DNA of 54,437 nucleotides from an uncultured Pseudomonadota bacterium (GCA_902793695.1 CADBEI010000025.1:1-54437); one strand, 5' to 3'; shown: positions 14,933-25,947, counted from the first letter of the stretch. Made by a program: numbers and translations. The notes: a model not told the origin generated them from the sequence alone.

Positions 14933-17362
14933 GATTTTTTCTCCGGTTTGGTTTCGGCAGGAGCGGCGGAACTTTCGCCGTTATCAAAACGTCCGTCGTT
15001 GCGGCGTTCGCCCGTGCGACGTTGTCTGCGCCCTCTGGAATTGCGGCGGAAACGGAAACGACGATCTCCGTTTTCTTCTTCGGTCGTTTCTTCCGCAACC
15101 GCATCGTCCTCCTCATCATATTCCATATTTTCCGCCTCATAGCAGGTAGCGGCCGTATCGGCAATATTCGTATCGGTAATCTGCAATTTTTCGCGGCAAA
15201 TCTTGAAGTCGGAAATATCTTTCATATTCAAATCACCGGCAATTACAATTTGCAACTCGTAAGTTTCTTCAAGTGCCGACAGCTGTTTGCGCTTATGATT
15301 CAAAATGTATGCGGCAAATTCAACCGGAACGCTGATTGTCAATTTAGCTTTACGGTTGCGCACACCTTCGCTTTCAATTGAACGCAATACCAGAGTTGCA
15401 CCGGATTCTACGGTACGGGTTACGCCGCGACCGTGGCAATACGGACAAGGTTCGTAATTGCTCTCCATAAACGAGGAGTGCATGCGTTGCCGCGATATTT
15501 CCAACAATCCGAAAATACTCATTTTGGCAATTTGAATGCGGGCGCGGTCGTCTTTCATTGCTTCTTTCATTCGGCGTTCAACCGCCACATTGTTTTGTTG
15601 CTCATACATATCAATAAAGTCAACCACAATCAGACCGGCCAAATCTCGCATTTTTAATTGTTTGGCAATCTCGTCGGCAGCTTCCAAATTGGTTTTTAAT
15701 GCCGTTTCTTCAATATCTTTTTCTTTGGTGGCACGTCCGGAGTTAACATCAATCGAAACCAACGCTTCTGTCGGGTTAATCACTAAATATCCGCCGGATT
15801 CCAACTGCACAATCGGATTATGCAGTTTATCTAATTGTGCCTCGATTTGAAAACGTTGGAATACCGGTACATCTCCCGGTTTACGACAATGAATGTGGCG
15901 CAAATTATGCGGTGATAAAATCTTCACAAAATTGCGCGCCGTCTGATAAGCCTCATCGCCGTCAATAATCACTTCGGCAATATCTTTAGTGTACATATCA
16001 CGCAAAGCACGCTTGATTAAGTTGCCTTCTTCATACACAATTGCCGGTGCCGGAGTGCGCAAAGCGCCATAACGAATAGCGTTCCAAGTACGGATTAAAT
16101 AGTTGTAATCGCGGATAATATCGGCATCGCTTTTGTCTTCGCCCCGGCCGTGCGGATAATCAGTGACATATCCGTATTCAGCGGCAAACTCTTGATAACC
16201 GCTTTTAAGCGACGACGGTCATTGGCATTGGTAATTTTACGAGATACACCGCCGCTTTTAATGCGGTTTGGCATCAAAACGCAATATCTTCCGGCCAACG
16301 AAATATAAGTGGTGCAAGCAGCACCTTTGTTGCCGCGTTCTTCTTTTACCACCTGAATAAGCAAAGTTTGGCCTTCTTTCAAAACGTCCTGAATGGTGCT
16401 GCGATGAAATAATTTACGGGCAGTAATTTGCGCTGTGTTTCAAAATTATAAACACCGCTTTCGGTATCTTCAATATCGTCTTCATCATCGCTGTCCAAGT
16501 CGTCATCAACTTCATCTTCCAACGTTTCCGCTTCCAAACCTGCGGTTTCTGCTTGAGTTTGTACCGTCTTTTTACGGTCACGCGGGCGGCGGGTCGATTT
16601 GCGATGTTTACGCGGTTTGGCATCTTCCGCCGTTTCTTCACCATCATTTGTCGTTTCGATATCTGCTTCAGTCGGTATTGCAGTTTCTTGAACAGTTGGT
16701 ATTGAAGGGCTTTCCGCAACCGTTTCCGGAACAACGGAAACATCGGAATCAACCGTTTCGGATTCGTTTTTTTCGTTTTTGCGCTTTCTGAACGAACGAC
16801 GTGCTCTGGGTGCTTTTTCCTGCGGCTTTTCTTCGGCGGTATCGGAATTAGCTTCAACCGGCATCGGTTCGTGCATCATATCGGCTGTAGCTTGAATATT
16901 GAGATATTCGTCATTTTCCGGTTGAACATTCTGTGCCGGTTCTAACTGAGCTTCTTCTACTTCATGAGCCTGTTGAGCTTCCATCCGACGACGTGCTTCT
17001 TGCGCTTCTTTTTCAGCCTTAAAGCGGGCACGCTCTGCTTCACGTTCTTTTAAATAGCGGATTTTTCCGGCGATTATTTCATCAACTTCGGCTTCCACTT
17101 CTTTGCGTACTTCATCGGAAACATTGTAATAATCCGGATGAATTTCGTTAAAAGCCAAAAAACCGTGTTTGTTGCCGCCGTAATCAATAAACGCCGCTTG
17201 CAGCGACGGCTCGATCCGGATTATTTTTGCCGTATAAATATTTCCTTTAATTTGTTTGCGAGAGGCGGACTCAAATTCCACATCCTCAACTTTGTTACCG
17301 TCCACGATAACAACACGGGTTTCTTCCGGTTGTGTATCGTCAATTAACATTCTTTTTGTCAT
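14908..17362 (-). CDS. rne: Ribonuclease E/G, reading frame broken twice
   Basis: The start MTKRMLIDDTQPEETRVV has GAGG seven bases upstream. The S1 domain begins at about residue 35 and is interrupted by a low-complexity acidic and basic insert of over 200 residues. The frame is then lost between about 16445 and 16400, resumes as TIQDVLKEGQTLLIQVVKEE, is lost again near 16145-16155, and resumes as EDKSDADIIRDYNYLIRTWN. One extra base at each place restores a protein of about 818 residues. Catalytic aspartates (SIDVNSGRAT, IVVDFIDM) and the zinc-link CPYCHGRG are intact; the tail is Arg-rich. RNase E processes rRNA and decays mRNA. Two frameshifts in a normally essential gene suggest sequence error, although a genuine defect is possible. 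Confidence 0.88.
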
Positions 17363-17780
17363 TATAAACCTCATATTTATGGTTCTTTAAAATAAAAAAA
17401 GAACCGATTACGGGCTCGATAACGCTGTACAAACAACCAAACACACTACACTATACGACAACAGTCGTAATGTGTGTTTTTATTCATTTGTTTTCGACTC
17501 GGCCGCTTTCGCGCTTTTTCTTCTTGGTTATTGGAAAAACGGCGGAGTGTGCTATCTTACCCAAACTTACACTATGCGGAACAGGTTTGTTTTGCTGACG
17601 TCTTAATAACTCTCCGTTAAAAACAAAACTATCCCGTAATCGCCATAAGCATAATTCATAAAAATAAAAAAACAATAAAAATTTTCAGAAACCACCAAAA
17701 AAAATAATCGCTAATTTAACATATTTTAATATATTGGTAATATATAGCCGCTATAATAATGGGTAATTTGTAAGAAGAAA
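17363..17780. other. Divergent intergenic region between rne and amiC
   Basis: About 420 bases without a supported gene. On the minus strand it would be a long rne leader. It contains small hairpins, for example ACGAC-AACA-GTCGT near 17455-17468 and an ACACAC/GTGTGT pairing around it, which would fit the long structured rne leaders known elsewhere. An open frame at 17484-17675 has no binding site and is probably chance. Confidence 0.4.
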
Positions 17781-19034
17781 ATGAAAGAGTATGTCTGGAT
17801 GGGACTGATGAAGCGGTTATTGGCTAAGATTTTTACCGTGTTTTGTTTGATGTTTCTTTTTGCGTATCAGGCGCAGGCTGCGGTTGATATCCAAAATATG
17901 CGTATCGGTAATCAATCTGACGGCGCACGGGTGGTTTTTGATATGGATAAAAGTATCGATTATCGGGTTTTTCTGCTCGATGAACCGCAACGAGTCGTGG
18001 TTGATTTGGAAGATGCCGACATCAAACAGTTATACACCAAAATATCCAATCAGGTGGTAAAACAAACACGCGTCGGTAGAATGTCCGGCAACGATAAGCG
18101 CGTGGTTTTGGAACTCTCTCGTCCCGCGGTTGTTAAAAAAGCTTTCTTAATTCCGCCGCAATCCGGTCAAAATTGGCGTTTGGTGGTTGATTTGGCTATG
18201 ACTGATGCTAAAAATTTTCATAACAAAATCGGCAATAAATACATGTTGACCAACAATAAGCAGTTTTCTCCCGACGCTGTCAGTTTTGAAGATAAAACGC
18301 TGGAAAAAACGACGGAAAAAGCGGATTCTAAGGTCAATCGCAAACGGATAATAGTGTTAGATCCGGGGCACGGCGGCAAAGATCCGGGGGCTATCGGGGC
18401 ATATAGCAAAACTTACGAAAAAAATATCACTCTGGCAATGGGAAAGGAGTTAAAGCAAGTTCTTCAAAATAAAGGCTATGTTGTTTATTTAACGAGAGAA
18501 AATGATATTTTTATTCCGTTGCGTCAGCGTATTAAAATTGCACAAAATTACAAGGCTGACCTGTTTATGTCGATTCATGCCGACAGCGCCAGAAATCGCA
18601 GTGCTACCGGTTTGTCGATATATACGCTTTCCGATACTGCGTCCGACCAAGAGGCGGCGGCATTGGCCGAGCGTGAAAATAAGGCGGATATTATCGGCGG
18701 TATCGATTTGGGCGGAAATACCAAAGAAGTTAATGATATTTTGATTTCTCTCTCGCAAAACGACACTCGCAATAAATCCTCAAAATATGCTACATATTTG
18801 GTACAAGAAATGGCCAAAAGCGTTAAACTCGTAAAAAATACCCACAGGTTTGCCGGCTTTGCGGTTTTGAAAGCACCGGATATTCCGGCCGCACTTTTGG
18901 AAATGGGATATCTTTCGAATCGTACGGAAGAAGCCAATTTGCGTACACCGGCATACCGTCGAAAATTGGCCGATGCCGTGGCTCGGGCTGTGGATAAATA
19001 TTTTACCGATCCGGAAATTGCCGCTAACTGGTAA
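17781..19034 (+). CDS. amiC: N-acetylmuramoyl-L-alanine amidase with AMIN domain
   Basis: The 417-residue exported enzyme has a signal peptide ending near AYQAQAA and an AMIN domain (about 35-140, VDIQNMRIGNQSDGARVVFD) that targets peptidoglycan or the divisome. The Amidase_3 domain runs from about 188 to 410. Zinc ligands are visible: H197 in DPGHGG, E213 in TYEKN and H266 in SIHAD. LLEMGYLSN carries the usual catalytic glutamate. It cleaves stem peptides from glycan strands in the periplasm during daughter-cell separation. An alternative start is the ATG at 17808. It heads the amiC-mrcA-prfB run. Confidence 0.9.
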   Translation: MKEYVWMGLMKRLLAKIFTVFCLMFLFAYQAQAAVDIQNMRIGNQSDGARVVFDMDKSIDYRVFLLDEPQRVVVDLEDADIKQLYTKISNQVVKQTRVGRMSGNDKRVVLELSRPAVVKKAFLIPPQSGQNWRLVVDLAMTDAKNFHNKIGNKYMLTNNKQFSPDAVSFEDKTLEKTTEKADSKVNRKRIIVLDPGHGGKDPGAIGAYSKTYEKNITLAMGKELKQVLQNKGYVVYLTRENDIFIPLRQRIKIAQNYKADLFMSIHADSARNRSATGLSIYTLSDTASDQEAAALAERENKADIIGGIDLGGNTKEVNDILISLSQNDTRNKSSKYATYLVQEMAKSVKLVKNTHRFAGFAVLKAPDIPAALLEMGYLSNRTEEANLRTPAYRRKLADAVARAVDKYFTDPEIAANW

Positions 19035-19108
19035 ATTGTTATTGCAATTTTGTTAAATTGTAATAAAATCCGTTCTCAAAGTTCGAACGTTTATTTAAGT
19101 GGGTTTAT

Positions 19109-21553
19109 ATGCTGAGATTGTTATCTTATTTGGCCAGTTTAGGCCTTTTTTGCCTTATCATTCTGATAATAGTTATTACTTACGGTATGGCAAAAATCAA
19201 TATTACGATTCCTGATTATCACCAGTTGGAAAACTATGAACCTCCGGTTACTACCAGATTATTTGCCGGTGATGGGCAGGTTATGATGGAATATGCCGCC
19301 GAAAAGCGCTTGTTTGTGCCGCAGGAGAAGATTCCCGACTTGGTGAAGCAGGCGTTTATTGCTGCCGAAGACAAGCATTTTTATAAACATTCCGGCATTG
19401 ATTACAGCGGTATTATCCGCGCCGCTTTGGGCAATTTGCGTAAAATGGGTACGGGAAAGCGTCCGGCCGGAGCTTCCACCATTACGCAGCAGGTGGCAAA
19501 AAACTTTTTACTCAGTTCAGAGCTTTCATATATGCGTAAACTTAAAGAAGCGATTCTGGCGCGGCGAATTAATCGTGCGTTTTCCAAAGAGCACGTTCTG
19601 GAACTTTATTTGAATGAAATTTATTTAGGCAATCGAGCTTACGGCGTGGCTGCCGCCGCCATTAATTATTTCGGTAAAGCACTTGACGAGTTGGAACTGC
19701 ATGAAGTGGCATATTTGGCAGCATTGCCGAAAGTGGCATATTTGGCAGCATTGCCGAAAGGGCCGAATAACTATAATCCCAAAACCAAATATGATGCCGC
19801 CATAGCTCGCCGTAATTGGGTAATTGACCGTATGCTTGAAGACGGATATATTACCGAACAGGCGGCAACCGAAGCCAAAGAAAAACCGTTGGAAGTGGTG
19901 GAACGTAAGAGCGGATTCTTGAAAGATACCGAATATTACAGCGAGGAAGTACGTCGCACCATCAGTCGTAATTTTGGCGACGAAGCGTTATATCAGGGCG
20001 GTTTAATTGTGCGTACCACGGTAGACCCGCGTTTGCAGGAAATTGCCACAAAAGCCGTACGCAAAGGCTTGATAGATTATGATTTGCGTCACGGTTGGCG
20101 CGGTGCCGAAACCAATATCGACATTGATGAAAATTATAAACAAAGTCTCAAAGATACGGTATTGACAGCCGGTGCCGAATCTACTTGGGAAAAGGCCGTT
20201 GTTCTGGATGTTGCCGCCGATAAAGCCGAAATTGAAACCGTAAACGGCGATACCGGCAATATCCCGCTTTCTGCCGTTAAATGGGCGCGCTACAAAGAAA
20301 AAGGCAAAAATATGGGACCGGTGCCGAGCAAAATGGAACAGGTGTTGCATAAAGGCGATGTCATTTATGCCGAAAAAGACACCTCCAAGGAAGCAAAAGC
20401 CAAAACATATAATTTACGCCAAATTCCGGAAGTTGAAGCCGGTATGGCGGTGATGGACCCGCATACCGGAAAGGTTTTGGCATTGGTCGGTGGTTTTTCG
20501 TTTGCCAAGTCGCAGTTTAATCGCGCTACGCAAGCCCGTCAAACCGGTTCCAGTTTTAAGCCGTTTGTTTATTTAACCGCGTTGGAGCAGGGGTATTCGC
20601 CGACCGACTTGATTTTGGATGCGCCGTTTGTGTTGGATCAGGGTGTGGGAATGCCGAAGTGGAAACCGGTAAATTATTCCAAAAAGTTTTACGGATTGAT
20701 GACTTTGCGTCGCGGTGTCGAACTTTCTAAAAACCTGATGACGGTACGTCTGGCTCAGGATATCGGTATGGATAAAATCGTGGATATGGCGCGTCGTGTC
20801 GGCGTTAACGACCATTTGCCGCCGTACCTGTCGGCATCTTTGGGTGCCGCCGATACCCGTGTAATCAATATGGTCAGCGCGTATTGTGTGATTGTCAACG
20901 GAGGTAAAAAAGTGCCGCCGTATATGATTGAACGTATTCAAGATCGTAAAGGGCGTACCATTTATAAGCACGAGCAAACTCCGTGTCCGACTTGTGCCGC
21001 CGATAAGTGGGAAAATCAGCCGGAACCTGATTTTGAAGTAGTGCGTGAACAGGTGGTTGATCCGCTTTCTGCTTATCAAATGACTTCTATTTTGGAAGGT
21101 GTGGCAGTACGCGGAACCGGTGCTAAATTAAACGGTTTGCATCGCCATTTGGCCGGAAAAACCGGTACCACCAATGAAACAAAAGATGCGTGGTTTGTCG
21201 GCTTTTCTCCGGATTTGGTGGCCGGTGTTTACATCGGCTATGACGAGCCGGAAAGTTTAGGTATGGCCGAAACCGGTGCTCATGCCGCTTTGCCGATTTT
21301 CTATGACTTTATGAAAGAAGCTCTGAAAGACACGCCGGATACCAGTTTCCGTATTCCGGCCGGCATCAAACTGGTGCGCGTGAATCCGTATACCGGCAAA
21401 CCGTCGGCACCTGGGGATAATGCCGCCATTATCGAGGCTTTGAAACCTGACTTTGAATTTTATAATCGGCAACGGGTTATCGGTGACGATAATTCGGTCG
21501 TAGCCGGTCCGGAAAACGAAAACAGCAGTCTGCAGCTGGGAGGAGAATATTAA
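19109..21553 (+). CDS. mrcA: Penicillin-binding protein 1A, bifunctional
   Basis: The 814-residue protein has an N-terminal membrane anchor (about 5-28) and a glycosyltransferase domain with catalytic E87 in AAEDKHFYKHSGID plus STITQQVAKN and LELYLNEIYLG. The transpeptidase domain has S481 (GSSFKPF) and K684 (GKTGTTNET). It polymerises and crosslinks peptidoglycan in the periplasm. A 27-bp tandem duplication repeats VAYLAALPK inside the glycosyltransferase domain (19705-19758). The TAA stop overlaps the prfB ATG (TAATG), so the two genes are coupled. Confidence 0.95.
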   Translation: MLRLLSYLASLGLFCLIILIIVITYGMAKINITIPDYHQLENYEPPVTTRLFAGDGQVMMEYAAEKRLFVPQEKIPDLVKQAFIAAEDKHFYKHSGIDYSGIIRAALGNLRKMGTGKRPAGASTITQQVAKNFLLSSELSYMRKLKEAILARRINRAFSKEHVLELYLNEIYLGNRAYGVAAAAINYFGKALDELELHEVAYLAALPKVAYLAALPKGPNNYNPKTKYDAAIARRNWVIDRMLEDGYITEQAATEAKEKPLEVVERKSGFLKDTEYYSEEVRRTISRNFGDEALYQGGLIVRTTVDPRLQEIATKAVRKGLIDYDLRHGWRGAETNIDIDENYKQSLKDTVLTAGAESTWEKAVVLDVAADKAEIETVNGDTGNIPLSAVKWARYKEKGKNMGPVPSKMEQVLHKGDVIYAEKDTSKEAKAKTYNLRQIPEVEAGMAVMDPHTGKVLALVGGFSFAKSQFNRATQARQTGSSFKPFVYLTALEQGYSPTDLILDAPFVLDQGVGMPKWKPVNYSKKFYGLMTLRRGVELSKNLMTVRLAQDIGMDKIVDMARRVGVNDHLPPYLSASLGAADTRVINMVSAYCVIVNGGKKVPPYMIERIQDRKGRTIYKHEQTPCPTCAADKWENQPEPDFEVVREQVVDPLSAYQMTSILEGVAVRGTGAKLNGLHRHLAGKTGTTNETKDAWFVGFSPDLVAGVYIGYDEPESLGMAETGAHAALPIFYDFMKEALKDTPDTSFRIPAGIKLVRVNPYTGKPSAPGDNAAIIEALKPDFEFYNRQRVIGDDNSVVAGPENENSSLQLGGEY
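19705..19758 (+). repeat. 27-bp in-frame tandem duplication in mrcA
   Basis: The 27 bases at 19705-19731 are repeated exactly at 19732-19758, doubling the residues VAYLAALPK just before GPNNYNP. The family normally has this segment once, so the second copy is an insertion into the glycosyltransferase domain. Confidence 0.9.
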
Positions 21554-22675
21554 TGCGCGCGGAATTTTATAACATTGTAACAGAGGTCGAGCAATCTTTG
21601 GCGTTGCTGAGGAGGTATCTTTGACTACGATAATGCTGTGTTGCGCCGCGAAGAACTGGCAACTTTGACTGCCGATGCCGATTTATGGAACAATCCGGAA
21701 AAAGCTCAAAGCCTGATGAGCGAAAAAAATACGTTGGAAGCCAAACTGGCACAATATGAAAGTTATACGCAGACTTTAGATGATTATAAAGAGATGATAG
21801 AGTTTGCCGAGGCGGAAAACGATGAGGCTATGTTGGGCGAACTGATGAATAATCTGTTGCAACTGCAACAACAGACCAAACACGCCGAGTTGGAATCTCT
21901 GCTTTCGGGCGAAGCCGACGGCAACGATGCTTATTTGGAGGTTCACGCCGGCAGCGGCGGCACCGAGGCGATGGATTGGGCGCAAATGTTGCTCCGAATG
22001 TATACGCGTTGGGCAGAAACTCATCAATATAAAACCGAACTGATTGAAGAAACTGAAGGCGATGTGGCCGGCCTTAAATCCGCTACTATAAAAATCAGCG
22101 GCAAAAACGCATACGGCTGGCTTAAATCAGAGAGCGGAGTGCATCGCTTGGTGCGAATTTCGCCGTTTGACAGCGCGGCTCGACGCCATACCAGTTTTGC
22201 CTCTATCGGCGTATATCCGGTGATTGATGATAATATTCAGATTGATATAAATCCGGCGGATTGTCGGATTGATACTTATCGGGCCAGCGGTGCCGGCGGA
22301 CAACATATTAACAAAACCGATTCTGCGGTGCGGATTACGCATATTCCGACCGGTATTGTGGTTTCGAGCCAAACTCAGCGCTCACAGTTCCAAAATCGCG
22401 ATAACTGTTGGAAAATGTTGCGGGCTCGCCTTTATGAAATAGAAATGCAAAAGAAGGCCGATGCGGCGCAAACCGCCAGAGATAATCAAGGTGACAACGG
22501 TTGGGGTTATCAAATACGCTCGTATGTGTTGCAACCGTATCGCTTGATTAAAGACCTGCGTACGGAGGCGGAAACTGCCGATTGCAAGGCCGTTCTGGAC
22601 GGAGATATCGATTTGTTTTTATCGGCGGCTTTGGCACAAAAAATTAAATCCGATACGGAGAGCGGGGCGGTATAA
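21553..22675 (+). CDS. prfB: Peptide chain release factor 2, with programmed frameshift
   Basis: Translation starts at ATG 21553 (GGAGGAG before it) and meets an in-frame TGA at 21622-21624. Reading continues after a +1 shift at CTT-TGA-C, giving 373 residues. The stop-recognition motif SPF (RISPFDSAARRH) and the peptide-release motif GGQ (SGAGGQHINKTDSAVR) are present. RF2 ends translation at UGA and UAA. The coding frame of the long part begins at GAC 21623. Coupled to mrcA upstream and followed after two bases by the AsmA-like gene. Confidence 0.96.
21610..21625 (+). promoter_or_regulatory. prfB +1 recoding site
   Basis: AGGAGGTATCTTTGAC: an internal Shine-Dalgarno-like AGGAGG three bases before CTT, then UGA followed by C. 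This is the classical autoregulatory site, where low RF2 leads to frameshifting and more RF2. Confidence 0.95.
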
Positions 22676-22677
22676 AT

Positions 22678-25600
22678 ATGAAAAAAATATCGGCACGAGC
22701 ATATTTTTTCAAAAAAATGATAGACTGGTTTTTCGTCGGCCTGTTTATTATTTTTCTGTTGCTGATGTGGACTTTGTATAAAGGGCCAATATCGGTGCCG
22801 TATTTAAAGCCGTATATTGTGCAAGCCTTAAACTATGACGAGAACGATTACAAAATAGAAATCGGCGACGTTAATATTGAATTGGTGCGCTCGATTCAAC
22901 CACTCAGGGTAACAGCTAACAATGTGGCTGTTACCAAAAAAGACGATACCATGAGCATTGAAGCGCCGAAATTGTATCTTTCATTCAGTCTGCGGGCATT
23001 GATGAAAGGTATTATCGCGCCGAGTGATGTCAGTTTGATAAATCCGACCGCTTACATTTACGCCTCATACGGCTTGGAAGAAGAAGCCAAACACGAGGGA
23101 AACCGTAAAAAATTGCAGTTCTACGTGGAACGGATGAAAGAGTTTTTGGATAATTACAACTCCGAAGATAAAATCTATCCGGAAAGCTACGTCAATAATA
23201 TTACCATAAGCGGCGGCGAACTGGAATTTAACGAGGTCGATTATGGCAGACAATGGGTACTGTCCGATGTAAATTTTGAGTTTAATCGCAAGATAATTAA
23301 TATGGAGATGAATGCTAACGCATTGGTAAACATCAACGACAAAATCGCCTCGGTTGGTTTTGAGAGCGAATATCATGCGGCTTCCGATATGCTCGATATG
23401 GAAATATATTTTTCCGATTTGGTAATATCCGATTTTATGAGCACTTTTAACGAAACTACCGAAGAAAATATTTTCTCAATGATGTCGATTGAAGTGCCGG
23501 TCAACGGTAAAATCAGTACCACTTTGAAACTTACAGATGTGTTGCAACATCCGTCAGAAGTGCAGGATTATATTGACGGCGCGGTTGAAAAAATCGTGTT
23601 TGAATTGGATGGCGGACACGGCTATATTTCCTTTAACGGCGATGAAAAATATAATTATGATATTGACGAGTTGTTGCTTGAAGGCAAAATGGTGGGCGGT
23701 ATTGATGAAATTCATATTGATAACGCTGAACTTAAAATGGGCGGACAAAAGGCAAATATCAGCGTCGATATCAGCGGTATGGAAACGCTTTATTTGGAGC
23801 AGACACTGCAAGATACGGCCATGCGTTTCAACGTAAAAGTCGATAAATTCCCGTTTGAAGAATTATCGCGTTTTTGGCCGCGATACTTAGCCGAACCGGC
23901 ATGGGAATGGTGTAAGGACGGTCTTATCGGCGGTTATGCCGAAAATGCTTCGTTTATGTTTGATTTCGGTTACCGACGCAAAACTCAAGATTGGGGTTTG
24001 TTGTCGCTGAAAGGGACAGCGCATTTAAGCGACGGAGATTTATTTTATCTCGAAGGTATGCCGGTGGTGCACAATGTTTACGGCACGGCAAAATTTACGG
24101 AACATAACATCTTGATTGATATTGATAAAGGTGTCAGCGACGGGGTAATTATTACCGGCGGCAAGGTTGATATTTATGATTTGGATAAATATGATAACTT
24201 CATTTCGATTGATTTAGTCGGTAATGCTTCGGTAAAAGATGCACTGAAACTGATTGATAATCAGCCGCTCGGTTTTACATCGCAAATGGGACTTGATCCG
24301 AATAAGATAGAGGGCAGTGTGGATGTAAAATTGGGGTTGGATTTTGAACTGCGACAGGATTTGGATACCAAAGATATAAAAGTTGATGTGGCTGCAGACT
24401 TGCATAATATTGTGTTGAACGGAGTGGCGGATCCGCATAAAATCACCGCAGAAGAAATGCAATTGAAGGTAAATTCCGGCGGTTGGCATTTAAGCGGCGA
24501 CGGGCAGTTTGATGAAATTCCGGTAAAATTGGCGATGGATGAAAAATTTGCCGATAAAAAATATAAAAGTCGTTGCCATGTTTCGTTTGCGTTTGATGAA
24601 AAGTCACGCAAAAAACTGGGGCTGGATTTCAAAATTTTGCAAGCGCCGAATTTTGAGGGTGCGGCCATGGTTAATGCCGATATTGTGGTGCGTGAAAAAA
24701 ATATGACTGAAATCGAGGTAAGAGCCGATTTGCAGAAGATCAAGATGGATTATGCTTATTTCGGATTGGTAAAAGCGGTGGGCGAACAGGCGGAGGTAAA
24801 AGCCAAAATAAAGGTAAACAACAATAAAGTTACGGCTGTTTCCGATATGAGTCTCTTAAAACCGGGGTTTGTGGTTAACGGTAATATCGGAATGTATGCC
24901 AGTGGTCGCGTAAAAGATATAAATATTAGCAAAATCAGCGCTCCACGTACCACGGCTCGCGCTAAAATAGGTTTGACGGACAGCGATAATCCGAGTTTCA
25001 AAATCGATGTCAGCGGTGAAAGTTACGATTTGCGACCGCTGTTTGATAAAATCGACGATAAGAGTAATGCCGACAAGAACAACATCCCGACGCAAGAAAA
25101 TGAGGATGACGGACTGGAAAGGGTCAATAATACCGATATCAATATTGCGGTAGGAAGTTTATGGACTAATGATACCACACCGATACAGAATTTTACCGGC
25201 AACGCCAAACTGCGTCGCGGAATTGGTATTGATGAATTAAATATGGTCGGCAATTTCGGGATTGATAAATCAATTAAGCTTAACTTGAGTTATATGCCGC
25301 GTGGCAATAAGGAACACTATTTAACGGTGGAGAGTAATAACGCCGGCGGCACGCTCAAGGTGTTGCGCTTGTATGAAAACATGGTAGGAGGCACCTTAAA
25401 ATTGGAAGCGCGACGGGCAACCGATAAAAAATTTACCGGTCACGCCATGGTACGTGATTTCAGCATTCAAAACGCACCGGTAGTGGCCAAGATTTTGTCG
25501 GTGGCTTCGTTTACCGGAATGCTTGATTTGCTTAAAGGCGACGGTTTAACCTTTACGCATTTCAGCGCGCCATTTGAATATCACTATAAAATCTTAAAAT

Positions 25601-25911
25601 TAAAGCACGCCAAAGCGGAGGGAAATGTGGTCGGAATAACCGCCATTGGACAATATAATCGCGCTACCGATGAAGTAAAGATTCACGGGGTGGTGGCGCC
25701 GGCATACAGCCTCAATCGCTTTTTGGGCAAGATTCCGGTGGTAGGGAACTTGCTTGCCAGCAAAGACGGCACTATTTTTGCGGCCGATTATAAAGCTGAC
25801 GGTTCGGCTAAAGATGTTAATGTTGACGTCAACTCACTCTCCATTTTAAGCCCGAACTCAATGAAAGAATGGTATAATAAGAACTTCGGTGACGGCGAAG
25901 ACGAATTGTAA
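22678..25911 (+). CDS. Large AsmA-like (DUF3971/YhdP-type) protein
   Basis: The 1077-residue protein has one N-terminal membrane helix (about 13-33, MIDWFFVGLFIIFLLLMWTL), then a long periplasmic body rich in alternating beta-strands. The C-terminal region includes FLGKIPVVGNLLASKDGTIF and FAADYKADGSAKDVNVDVNS, typical of AsmA-like C-terminal domains. Proteins of this group are thought to form bridges that carry phospholipid to the outer membrane. The ATG lies two bases after the prfB stop; co-transcription is likely. No cysteines or enzyme motif are apparent. Assignment to YhdP rather than another AsmA relative is by size and layout only. Confidence 0.8.
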   Translation: MKKISARAYFFKKMIDWFFVGLFIIFLLLMWTLYKGPISVPYLKPYIVQALNYDENDYKIEIGDVNIELVRSIQPLRVTANNVAVTKKDDTMSIEAPKLYLSFSLRALMKGIIAPSDVSLINPTAYIYASYGLEEEAKHEGNRKKLQFYVERMKEFLDNYNSEDKIYPESYVNNITISGGELEFNEVDYGRQWVLSDVNFEFNRKIINMEMNANALVNINDKIASVGFESEYHAASDMLDMEIYFSDLVISDFMSTFNETTEENIFSMMSIEVPVNGKISTTLKLTDVLQHPSEVQDYIDGAVEKIVFELDGGHGYISFNGDEKYNYDIDELLLEGKMVGGIDEIHIDNAELKMGGQKANISVDISGMETLYLEQTLQDTAMRFNVKVDKFPFEELSRFWPRYLAEPAWEWCKDGLIGGYAENASFMFDFGYRRKTQDWGLLSLKGTAHLSDGDLFYLEGMPVVHNVYGTAKFTEHNILIDIDKGVSDGVIITGGKVDIYDLDKYDNFISIDLVGNASVKDALKLIDNQPLGFTSQMGLDPNKIEGSVDVKLGLDFELRQDLDTKDIKVDVAADLHNIVLNGVADPHKITAEEMQLKVNSGGWHLSGDGQFDEIPVKLAMDEKFADKKYKSRCHVSFAFDEKSRKKLGLDFKILQAPNFEGAAMVNADIVVREKNMTEIEVRADLQKIKMDYAYFGLVKAVGEQAEVKAKIKVNNNKVTAVSDMSLLKPGFVVNGNIGMYASGRVKDINISKISAPRTTARAKIGLTDSDNPSFKIDVSGESYDLRPLFDKIDDKSNADKNNIPTQENEDDGLERVNNTDINIAVGSLWTNDTTPIQNFTGNAKLRRGIGIDELNMVGNFGIDKSIKLNLSYMPRGNKEHYLTVESNNAGGTLKVLRLYENMVGGTLKLEARRATDKKFTGHAMVRDFSIQNAPVVAKILSVASFTGMLDLLKGDGLTFTHFSAPFEYHYKILKLKHAKAEGNVVGITAIGQYNRATDEVKIHGVVAPAYSLNRFLGKIPVVGNLLASKDGTIFAADYKADGSAKDVNVDVNSLSILSPNSMKEWYNKNFGDGEDEL

Positions 25912-25947
25912 TCTTAAAGATATTTGTCTTTTTTTAATAATAAATTA

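Noticed and set aside
21553..21637. Apparent frameshift error in prfB
   Set aside because: The AGGAGG-N3-CTT-TGA-C arrangement is the known programmed +1 frameshift site of RF2, so the gene is intact.
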